Assembly (NCBI GenBank): GCA_045535815.1
Contig: JAZSMJ010000034.1
Span: forward strand, 1-64,000
Source: JAZSMJ01 sp045535815
GTDB taxonomy: Bacteria > Bacillota > Clostridia > Oscillospirales > CAG-272
Direction: 5' to 3'
Length of the DNA stretch: 64,000 nucleotides
The position numbers and the translations under genes were made by a program. This document shows positions 15,231-23,500 of the stretch, piece after piece. Positions within the stretch are counted from its first letter, which is position 1, and every line of letters starts with the position of its first letter. Below the pieces are notes generated by a model. The model ran no database searches, was not told the DNA's origin, and worked only from the letters and a program-made list of their open reading frames with translations.

Positions 15231-15635
15231 ATGACGGTAAAACGCGGTGATATCTACTATGCCGATCTGAGTCCGGTCATCGGATCCGAGCAGGGCGGAT
15301 TGCGCCCTGTGCTGATAGTTCAGAACGACGTCGGAAACAAATACAGTCCGACGGTCATTGCGGCGGCCATAACAAGCCGTCTCGGGAAGACCAGACTTCC
15401 GACTCACATCGACGTTTACGCTGACCGCTTCGGACTTGCCAAAAATTCGGTTATACTGCTCGAGCAGATACGTACCATCGATAAAAGAAGACTTAAGGAA
15501 AAAATGGGCCATCTGGACGACAGCCTTATGCAGCAGGTGAATAACGCCATTACGATAAGCTTCGGTCTTGCCGCAGATGCCGACCTTACCGAAAACGCAA
15601 CAGAGTACGGCGGTACGCCAAGCGTTATAGGATAA
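15231..15635 (+). CDS. MazF/PemK-type mRNA interferase (EndoA-like toxin)
   Basis: 134-aa sequence-specific endoribonuclease of the MazF family. The N-terminus has the signature VKRGDIYYADLSPVIGSEQGGLRPVLIVQND, with the Arg of GGLRPV in the usual catalytic position and the later IAAAITS Thr/Ser strand, as in Bacillus subtilis EndoA. The C-terminus carries LEQIRTIDKRRL, also conserved. The usual antitoxin gene directly upstream (EndoAI type, about 90 codons) is missing: the 237 bases before the ATG hold only the terminator of the previous block and no credible gene. It is followed by a strong terminator. Confidence 0.93.
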   Translation: MTVKRGDIYYADLSPVIGSEQGGLRPVLIVQNDVGNKYSPTVIAAAITSRLGKTRLPTHIDVYADRFGLAKNSVILLEQIRTIDKRRLKEKMGHLDDSLMQQVNNAITISFGLAADADLTENATEYGGTPSVIG

Positions 15636-15662
15636 AGCTTTTTGGACGATACAGGATTACAT

Positions 15663-15707
15663 ACGGAAGAGGATATTTGTAAAGTCTCCTCTTCCGTAGC
15701 GTTTTTT
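15663..15707 (+). terminator. Terminator after the MazF gene
   Basis: Stem ACGGAAGAGGA/TCCTCTTCCGT with a 13-base loop and a following T6 run. Confidence 0.85.
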
Positions 15708-15740
15708 ACACACAATTTACAATATTTCATCGAAAAGCTC

Positions 15741-15769
15741 TTGATTTAAGGATCAAAAAAGTATACAAT
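15741..15769 (+). promoter_or_regulatory. Promoter of the aldolase gene
   Basis: TTGATT and TACAAT, spacer 17 bp, 65 bases before the start codon. Confidence 0.65.
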
Positions 15770-15834
15770 AGATAGGATAATAAAATTTTAAATAAAGGCT
15801 GTATGTACAGCCGTAACGTTTGGAGTGTTTTTTT

Positions 15835-16764
15835 ATGGCATTGGTAACAACAAAGGAAATGTTCGAGAAGGCATATAACGGCGGTTACGCTATAGGTGCT
15901 TTCAACATCAACAACATGGAGATAATTCAGGCAGTAACAGAGGCTGCTGCAGAAGCTAAGTCTCCCGTTATACTTCAGGTTTCCTCAAGCGCAAGAAAAT
16001 ATGCGGGACAGAAGTATCTTATGGCTATGACAAAGGCTGCTATCGAATCTACCGGTATTGACGCTGCTCTTCACCTTGACCACGGCCCCGATTTCGAGAC
16101 CTGCAAGGACTGCATTGACAGCGGCTTTACGTCCGTTATGATAGACGGCTCTCATTTTGATTTTGCCGAAAATATAGAAGTGACCAAAAAGGTAGTTGAC
16201 TATGCGCACGCACGTGGAGTTGTCGTTGAGGCTGAGCTCGGTAAGCTTGCCGGCATCGAGGACGACGTAAACGTTTCTGCAGACGACGCTAAGTTCACCA
16301 ATCCTGCAGAGGTTGAGGAATTCGTTGCAAAGACAGGCGTTGACTCTCTTGCTATCGCCATCGGTACAAGCCACGGTGCATTCAAGTTCAAGGGAGAGGC
16401 AAAGCTCCGCTTCGATATTCTTGAAGAGGTATCAAAGAGACTTCCCGGCTTCCCGATAGTTCTTCACGGTGCTTCATCGGTTGATCCCGCTCTTATTCAG
16501 GAGATCAACGCTTGCGGCGGTAAGATGAACGACGCTAAGGGCGTTCCGGAGGATATGCTCAGAAAGGCTGCTTCTATGGCAGTTTGTAAGATCAATATCG
16601 ACTCCGACCTTCGTATAGCTATGACTGCAGGTATCCGCCGTGCATTTATAAACAAGCCCGAGGGATTTGACCCCAGAGGATATCTCGGAGATGCAAGAGC
16701 AGAGGTTAAGAAGGCTGTTCTTCACAAGATAATAAACGTTCTCGGATCAAACGACAAGCTTTAA
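15835..16764 (+). CDS. fba: Class II fructose-bisphosphate aldolase
   Basis: Zinc-dependent ketose-bisphosphate aldolase, 309 aa, cleaving fructose 1,6-bisphosphate in glycolysis. The class II signature is clear: ALHLDHGPDFETCKDCIDSGFTSVMIDGSH, with catalytic D82 and zinc ligand H83, a later zinc-binding His in GTSHGAFK and the VLHGASS phosphate/zinc strand. It could act on tagatose bisphosphate instead, since the families overlap. The start at 15835 is chosen because the TGGAGTG ribosome site falls inside the slightly longer open frame. The codon use (GCT, AAG, CTT) is that of a highly expressed gene. The thioesterase gene follows after 20 bases. Confidence 0.95.
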   Translation: MALVTTKEMFEKAYNGGYAIGAFNINNMEIIQAVTEAAAEAKSPVILQVSSSARKYAGQKYLMAMTKAAIESTGIDAALHLDHGPDFETCKDCIDSGFTSVMIDGSHFDFAENIEVTKKVVDYAHARGVVVEAELGKLAGIEDDVNVSADDAKFTNPAEVEEFVAKTGVDSLAIAIGTSHGAFKFKGEAKLRFDILEEVSKRLPGFPIVLHGASSVDPALIQEINACGGKMNDAKGVPEDMLRKAASMAVCKINIDSDLRIAMTAGIRRAFINKPEGFDPRGYLGDARAEVKKAVLHKIINVLGSNDKL

Positions 16765-16784
16765 TATAGGACGGATTTTTAAAA

Positions 16785-17504
16785 ATGAAATGGTCTGAAG
16801 AATACAGAATAGGGATAAATGAGGCTGATGTAAACGGCGTTGCAAGTGCATCCGCAATTTTGAACTATATTCAGACAACGGCTGATCTGCAGTTCTTTCA
16901 CGTCGGTCCCACCGCAGAGGAGCTGCGCAGTCAGGGCAGAGCATTTTTTCTCAGCAGAATAAGTATGAGCATCTATAAGCCGCTCTATGCTCACGACGTT
17001 ATAAGGGTAGAAACCTGGCCATGCGAGAGCCGTGGAGTAGTCTTCAACAGATGCGCTACGGTATTCAGAGGAGACGAGGTGGTCGCCGAGGCGGTCAGCT
17101 GCTGGGCTTTGGTCGATATCGAAACTCACAAGGTGCAGAGGGTGGACAGCCTTACGTTCAACGTTGAGTATCACGAGATGCTGACGCTTGACGTTCCTTT
17201 AAGGATACGCATTCCCAATCAGGACGAGCTTAAGCTTGTCGGTGAAAGGTCTGTGCTGTACAGCGACGTCGATATGAACGGTCATATGAACAACACACGT
17301 TATCCCGACTTTTTCTGCGATTATATCAAGGATATTGCGGACAAGCGTGTTATCAAGATGACTGTAAGCTTCCAAAAGGAAGCACCTATGGGAGATATGC
17401 TCAAGGTCTATAGCTACGAGGATGACGGCACCTATTATTTCCGCACGCTCAAGGGCGACGGTACCGTCGGTTGCGAGGCTGAAATCGTTATTGATGAAAT
17501 TTGA
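16785..17504 (+). CDS. Acyl-ACP thioesterase
   Basis: 239-aa thioesterase of the FatA/FatB-like family (double hot-dog fold) that releases free fatty acids from acyl carrier protein. Visible signatures are EEYRIGINEADVNGVASASAILNYIQ at the start of the first hot dog, FFLSRISMSIYKPLYAHDVIRVETWP, and in the second hot dog SDVDMNGHMNNTRYPDFFCDY, which carries the Asn and His catalytic positions. Length fits the bacterial members. It lies 20 bases after the aldolase gene and is followed by a terminator, so the two may share a transcript. Confidence 0.92.
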   Translation: MKWSEEYRIGINEADVNGVASASAILNYIQTTADLQFFHVGPTAEELRSQGRAFFLSRISMSIYKPLYAHDVIRVETWPCESRGVVFNRCATVFRGDEVVAEAVSCWALVDIETHKVQRVDSLTFNVEYHEMLTLDVPLRIRIPNQDELKLVGERSVLYSDVDMNGHMNNTRYPDFFCDYIKDIADKRVIKMTVSFQKEAPMGDMLKVYSYEDDGTYYFRTLKGDGTVGCEAEIVIDEI

Positions 17505-17511
17505 ATAAAAG

Positions 17512-17560
17512 GTGCGTCCCGAAAAAATGCATAGCTGCTTTTAAACGGACGCACTTTTTT
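17512..17560 (+). terminator. Terminator after the thioesterase gene
   Basis: Stem GTGCGTCC/GGACGCAC (27-base loop) with T6. Confidence 0.8.
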
Positions 17561-17589
17561 ATAAGACGCTCGGCAAACGGAGGCATAAT

Positions 17590-18216
17590 ATGACGGACAT
17601 ACTTATAATATCTCCCGATGCGGTATTTGCGAGAATGGCAGAGCTTGTTCTCTCGCCCTTGTCGGACAGTATAAGGGTCTGCAAGAGCGTTCACCACACG
17701 GTGCATGCAAAGCTGATAATTGCAGATACCAAGATAGAGGGAATTAGTCAATATATCCAGGGCGGCACCTGCGTTATCGGTATAGTCTCGGATAAGGCGG
17801 AGCAGACCGACCGATGCGATAAGGCTTTGGTGAGACCGATATCGGAAAAAGAACTGAGGGAAACGGCAAAGGCGCTTCTTTACAATAGCAGTGAGGCTCC
17901 GTCGGAGCTTGCTTTCGATGCTGCCGTAAGAGTGGGAGATTCCTCTCTTTTGAGTATAGACCCTCACAGTAAAACGGTCAGCTTTGGCGGTGACGTTGCT
18001 GCTTTGACGGATAAGGAGCTTGCGGTCATTTTATGCCTTTTGGATAAAAAGGGAGAGGCTGTCAGCCGTGCCGAAATAGTTGAGCGTGTATGGGGCGGTG
18101 GACGCAGTCCTTCCGAGTGCGACGTATACATAAGATTTATAAGAAAAAAGATAGACGAAAAATTCGGAATAAAGACTATCTATTCGGTGAGAAACAAGGG
18201 TTATATGATAAAATAA
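17590..18216 (+). CDS. OmpR-type winged-helix regulator with degenerate receiver domain
   Basis: 208-aa DNA-binding protein. The C-terminal half (about 115-208) is a standard OmpR/PhoB winged helix (LTDKELAVILCLLDKKGEAVSRAEIVERVWG, then VRNKGYMIK). The N-terminal 100 residues have the length and strand pattern of a receiver domain but lack the acidic pair normally found after strand 1; the only candidate phosphoacceptor is D47 in LIIADTK. It may therefore work without phosphorylation. No histidine kinase is adjacent. It sits 20 bases before pyrC and may be the first gene of the pyrimidine operon. Confidence 0.85.
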   Translation: MTDILIISPDAVFARMAELVLSPLSDSIRVCKSVHHTVHAKLIIADTKIEGISQYIQGGTCVIGIVSDKAEQTDRCDKALVRPISEKELRETAKALLYNSSEAPSELAFDAAVRVGDSSLLSIDPHSKTVSFGGDVAALTDKELAVILCLLDKKGEAVSRAEIVERVWGGGRSPSECDVYIRFIRKKIDEKFGIKTIYSVRNKGYMIK

Positions 18217-18236
18217 TATGCTTGGGGGAGTGAAAT

Positions 18237-19541
18237 TTGGCTGATCTGAAATACACACTTTTGAAAAACGTCAAAATGCTTGACAGCGGAAATACTCCGA
18301 CGGCCGTCAAGGACATACTTTTTAAAAACAGAACGAGAACCGAAGACAGCGTTATACTCAAGGTCGAAGCTTCACCGTCTCTTCCGAGTGACGGCGGATG
18401 TATGACTATAGATGCAAGGGGCAATCTCGTGCTTCCGGGATTTATAGATATTCACTGTCATTTAAGAGATCCCGGCTTTGAATACAAGGAAGATATCGCA
18501 ACCGGAACGGCAGCGGCGGCTGCGGGGGGATACAGCGCAGTTTTGTGTATGCCCAATACGAAGCCGGTAATAGATAAGCCTGAGGTTATAGCGTATATAA
18601 ACGATAAGGCGAAGCGTCTCGGACACTGCAGAGTGCTTGTCAGCGCCGCTATAACCGAGGGACAAAACGGTTTAAAGACGGTCGATTTCGATAGGCTTCA
18701 CCGTGCAGGCGCACTTGCCTTTACCGATGACGGAAGACCGGTATCGGACGATGCGGTAATGCTTGAAGCCATGAAGAAATGCGCAGAAAAGGATTATCTC
18801 ATAATCTCGCATTGCGAGATCAATTCCATAGCCCGTGGCGGAGTTGTAAACGAGGGCAAGATATCACGTATGCTGGGTGTCAAGGGTATACCCAACAGTG
18901 CAGAGGCGCTTATGATAGCAAGAGATATCGTTCTTGCAGAGGAAACGGGCTGCAGACTGCACATTGCTCACGTCAGCACGAGAAGCGGACTTCAGCTTAT
19001 CCGTGAGGCAAAGGCAAGGGGTGTACGTGTTACCTGTGAGACCTGTCCGCATTATTTTTCTCTTTGCGATAACGACGTTATGCTCTACGGCTCAAACGCC
19101 AAGATGAATCCGCCGCTTCGCTCTGCAGATGACGTGAGGGCTGTTATCGAGGCGATAGTTGACGGAACGATAGACTGCATATCCACAGACCACGCTCCCC
19201 ACTCCGAAAAGGAGAAAAAGGGAGAGCTCAGCGCAACGCCCAACGGCATAATAGGACTGCAGACGGCGTTTGCGGTAGGAGTTACCTACCTCGTAATGCC
19301 GGGGCATATCACCATGAGCCGTCTCTCAGAGCTTATGACCGATAATCCCGCAAAAATACTCGGCATCGACTGCGGTATAAAGCCGGGCGCAAGGGCAGAT
19401 ATAGCTATCGTTTCACCCAAAAAGGAATTTGTTTTCCTCAAAAATATGATAAAGAGCAAATCGTCCAACACTCCCTTTGCAGGGCTTCCTCTGAGAGGAT
19501 ATAACGAGGGTACCTTCGTTAACGGCGAGCTCTTCAACTGA
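18237..19541 (+). CDS. pyrC: Dihydroorotase
   Basis: 434-aa zinc amidohydrolase of the class I (multifunctional-type) dihydroorotases; it closes carbamoyl-aspartate to dihydroorotate, step 3 of UMP synthesis. The metal motif is H73-C-H75 in DIHCHLRDPGFEYKEDI; the arrangement continues with GYSAVLCMPNTKPV, ISHCE, LHIAHVST and the late STDHAPH aspartate. The start is TTG at 18237, six bases after GGGGGAG. Length is typical. Only pyrC and pyrF are here; the other pyr genes must lie elsewhere. Confidence 0.96.
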   Translation: MADLKYTLLKNVKMLDSGNTPTAVKDILFKNRTRTEDSVILKVEASPSLPSDGGCMTIDARGNLVLPGFIDIHCHLRDPGFEYKEDIATGTAAAAAGGYSAVLCMPNTKPVIDKPEVIAYINDKAKRLGHCRVLVSAAITEGQNGLKTVDFDRLHRAGALAFTDDGRPVSDDAVMLEAMKKCAEKDYLIISHCEINSIARGGVVNEGKISRMLGVKGIPNSAEALMIARDIVLAEETGCRLHIAHVSTRSGLQLIREAKARGVRVTCETCPHYFSLCDNDVMLYGSNAKMNPPLRSADDVRAVIEAIVDGTIDCISTDHAPHSEKEKKGELSATPNGIIGLQTAFAVGVTYLVMPGHITMSRLSELMTDNPAKILGIDCGIKPGARADIAIVSPKKEFVFLKNMIKSKSSNTPFAGLPLRGYNEGTFVNGELFN

Positions 19542-19568
19542 TCATCATAAAAGAAAGGCAGAAAGACA

Positions 19569-20438
19569 ATGTCATTTGATGTACTTATAAGCAAGATAAA
19601 AGAAAAGAATAACCCCACGGTAATGGGGCTTGATCCCAAGCTTGAATACGTTCCCGAATTTATAAGAGAGGGAAGAAGCATAAGCGAGGCTCTGTTTGAA
19701 TTCAATAAGAGACTTATAGACTGTACGGTAGATCTTATCCCTGCGGTAAAGCCGCAGTCGGCGTTTTACGAGATGTACGGCATGGAGGGAATGATCGCCC
19801 TTGCAAATACGGTAAAATATGCTAAATCGCAGGGACTTTACGTCATTCTCGACGTAAAGAGAGGCGATATCGGAAGCACCGCTCAGGCATATGCCGAGGC
19901 GTTCTTCGGTGAGGCTTCAAACGGTGAGGATTGCGTTACCGTTAACCCTTATCTCGGCTCTGACGGAGTTCTTCCTTTTGTCAGTGCCGCAGAAAAGTAT
20001 GATAAGACTATATTTGCGCTTGTAAAGACCTCAAATCCCTCTTCAAGCGAGCTTCAGGACCTTGACGTTGGCGGTAAAACGCTTTACCGTGCAGTCGGCG
20101 AGCTTGTAGAAGAGTGGGGTTCAGGCAATATAGGCGAGAATGGCTACAGCAGAGTCGGTGCCGTCGTAGGTGCAACCCATCCCGATCAGCTGACAGAGCT
20201 CAGAGCGGCTCTTCCGCATACCTTCTTCCTCATTCCCGGATACGGTGCTCAGGGCGGAACCGCAAAGGATGCCGCAAGGGCGTTTGATGCAAACGGAAAC
20301 GGCGCTATCGTAAACTCGTCAAGAGGTCTTATGTGCGCTTATATGAAGAAAAACGATCCGCAGGGCTTCGAGAAGCATACAAGAGACGCAGTTCTTGAAA
20401 TGAAAAATGCACTCAATGCAGAGATATCTGTAAAATAA
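19569..20438 (+). CDS. pyrF: Orotidine 5'-phosphate decarboxylase, type 2
   Basis: 289-aa enzyme making UMP from OMP. It is the longer subfamily 2 form: the catalytic set D95-x-K97-R-G-D100 (LDVKRGDIGSTAQAY) and the early MGLDPKLEYVPEF substrate-binding strand are clear, with the C-terminal phosphate loop IPGYGAQGGTAKDA. It follows pyrC after 27 bases with an AAGAAAGG ribosome site, so the two are co-transcribed. No strong terminator follows. Confidence 0.96.
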   Translation: MSFDVLISKIKEKNNPTVMGLDPKLEYVPEFIREGRSISEALFEFNKRLIDCTVDLIPAVKPQSAFYEMYGMEGMIALANTVKYAKSQGLYVILDVKRGDIGSTAQAYAEAFFGEASNGEDCVTVNPYLGSDGVLPFVSAAEKYDKTIFALVKTSNPSSSELQDLDVGGKTLYRAVGELVEEWGSGNIGENGYSRVGAVVGATHPDQLTELRAALPHTFFLIPGYGAQGGTAKDAARAFDANGNGAIVNSSRGLMCAYMKKNDPQGFEKHTRDAVLEMKNALNAEISVK

Positions 20439-20448
20439 GATTCTGAAA

Positions 20449-20509
20449 ATGCAACTATTGGTTGCATAATAAGATTTATGTTGCAAAATGCATAATAATA
20501 TTGTATAAT
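20449..20509 (+). promoter_or_regulatory. Promoter and palindrome before the dockerin-GH5 gene
   Basis: TTGCAA (20481-20486) and TATAAT (20504-20509) are 17 bp apart. Upstream lies the perfect palindrome ATGCAAC-TATTG-GTTGCAT (20449-20467), and TTGCAAAATGCATAAT repeats the same half-sites over the -35 region. The palindrome is a candidate operator; it may instead be a weak terminator of pyrF. Confidence 0.6.
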
Positions 20510-20584
20510 AAACTTAACATTTCAAGTTGACGTTTTTAATCAGACTTTTGATCAATTATATTAAATCAAGGAGAAGAAAGAACC

Positions 20585-23500
20585 ATGAAGAATTCAAAGA
20601 AATTATGGCTCGTGCTGTTTCTGACAGTATCAATGCTCGTGGTATCCGGTTGCTTGTTTGCAGTTTCTGCGGCGGACGGATACGAGATCACGGGATGGTA
20701 TGGAACCGATAATATCGGCTTGGAAACAACGGTTGAGCTTGTTCACGACGGTACGGTTGTTAAAACGACAACAATTCCGGCTTTTGAGGACAGCTACGGA
20801 GAGGGCGCAGTAAACTTTTGGGTTACAGACGTCCAGCCGGGTACATACGATTTAGTTTTCAAAAAGGCAGGATGCCTTTCGTATACGGTAACGGGAATAA
20901 CCGTTATCAATTCGGACGTTAATCTCAGTAACAGCTCGCTTACAAGTGGAGCGAACAAGCCTAATCTTATATCCGGTGATATAGATGAAAACGGCTTTGT
21001 TGACGGTATTGACGTTTCATATTTCATTTTCGATATGGGTAAGTCTGATGCAGAGGCTATATATGCAACCTCCGATTTGAATGGAGACGGATACAGAGAC
21101 GGTATAGACGTTGCAAAGCTTGCATTCAATATGCTTTCTCAGCCCGGATCAGTTGAGTATGACAATCCGCATATAAACGTGGTCAAAAACATATTTAACT
21201 TCAATGAACTGAACCCGAACGGAAGCTTTTGGTGGGGCTTGGTTCATCCTACGCTTTCCGAGGACGGATATAAGGGCAATTGCTATACAACGAACGTAGG
21301 CAACGATATTATCTGCGGTAACCTCGGTGCAGAGGGTACGTCCGTTGATTTTTCCGCTCTTGCAGAGGACGGTAACTACCTTTCCTTCTACGTATATGTA
21401 GAATCCGATATAACCACAACGCTCAGAACTGACGTTGTAAGTATCAGAGATGTTTATTCTGATCCTTGTTCGCTGATATGGAATACAACCGGTCTTACCA
21501 AGGGCTGGAACCATATTATTCTTGATATTGACGACGTGATCAATCACGGAGCAAACTTTGATATAGAGAACGTGCAGTTCGTTCATTTCTGGCTTGGTAC
21601 CGATGAGACAAATTGGTGCGTTGACGAGCTCAGCATAATTGAGATCGAAGATTATAATCAGGATAGTGGATCAGGCGAAGCTCCCGGTGACGAACATGAG
21701 CATGACGCTGCAACTAACCTCACTATTACAGATGCAGTAGGTCCTATTACATCTGGCGCTGATATCGTTATGTTTGCAGGTGCTATAGGTCCGTATGATC
21801 TTACAGATTATCAGGCAAATGGCGGAGTTCACATTGAACTTTACGTATCCGATCCTGCTTTGATAGCAAACGGTCAGCTTGAGCTTTCATCCAACAGTGC
21901 TCCCGATACTAAGGAAATCAACTGGAAGTTTGACGGTAAGCAGTTCCAGCTTAAAGAGGGTTGGAACGTACTTGACCTCAAGTTCAGTGAAATTCCTGAA
22001 GTAGAGCAGTGGGAAGCAAGCTTTGGCGGTATGGATTGGTCCGCAGTAAACTATTGCAGAATATACCTCAATCCTACAAACACAGAAGACAAAACGGTAG
22101 AACTTAAGAACGTTTACATCTTCAAGGGTGAAGCAGGTACAGAACCCGATGCCCCTGAAGATCCCGAAGATCCTCCCGTAGGCGAAGGAACAAAATTTGT
22201 TCTTACCGCTTGCGATTCCATAGATGGCCTGTGGGGATCTCCTCTTGCATTGGATACTCAAAACAAGGTAGAGGGTACAGCTTCCGTTTCAGCTTCAAGT
22301 AATAGTGATAACGTTGCCATAATTTGCGAAGCGTTTGGCTCCGGTTACGATCTCAGTGAATATCAAGACGATATGTTCGTACACTTAAGCGTTTATATTG
22401 ACGATATATCAAAGATGATAACCTCGCCCGGACACATTCAGTTTGAATTATACGGCGGAGATCCTGTCGATAACGGAAACGGTCAACAAGTAGCTCCTTG
22501 CTTCAGATGGAATATAGGCAGTATGCTTGATACCGGATGGAACGAGATCGAGCTTAGCTTCTCCTCTGCTGTAATAGACGATGTTGGGGGAAGAGCTACT
22601 CCTTCTATAGCTACAATAAAATCACACAGACTGTTTGGATATTCAACAGCTCCGACAACGATAGCTATAGATGATATTTACGTAACGACTTCTGCAACAT
22701 TAGCAAAGAAGTATGCAAACAATCTCTTCAAGCTTGACAATATGTCAGCATACAGTGATTCCTCTTACTACAGCAAGGCGGCTTGGACGGTTTCAGGAGC
22801 GAGTGCTTCCTTCAGCTCAGAGGGCGCAAAGCTTCACGACACTGGCGCTGTAACGCTCAACGTTGCATCAGGTCAGACAGCTGTACTTTGTAAGACCTTC
22901 AGCAATACCGACCTTAGCAAGTATGCTGATGACGGATATCTCTATTTCTGGCTCTACGTTGATAAGGCTTCAAAGATCACCGGCGGTCAGCTTGAGCTGA
23001 CAAGCTCAACTCAGCCCGACTGCTACGAGACGTCCTGGAACGTTACATCGCTTAACCTCAAGGACGGTTGGAATGAGATCAAGCTCAGCCTTAAGGACTC
23101 CAATTTTGCAAGCAATGATGCGATATGGAGTATAATAAACTACGTAAGATTCTATTTCTCTGTTAATGCTCAGACTACCATCAAGGTAGAGGGTCTGTAC
23201 TTCGGTACGGCAGATGATATGGAAACTGTACAGGCTAATAAGGTTGAGACATCAAGAGACGTTTTGGTTCTCGAAAACTGCGATACGCTTGACAATTGGG
23301 CAGTTGTAGGAACTTCGAGCTGTATATATGACACCAGCAGTGCCAATGCAGAACACGAGGGCACAGGATATATAACCACAAGCCTTGATTCCGCAGGCGA
23401 CGTTGTTCTTGCTAAAACCTATCAGGCAACAGATCATTGGATGAACGCCGTGAACGCTACGGTAAATACCTGGAGAATAGATCTTCGTGAATACAAGGAC

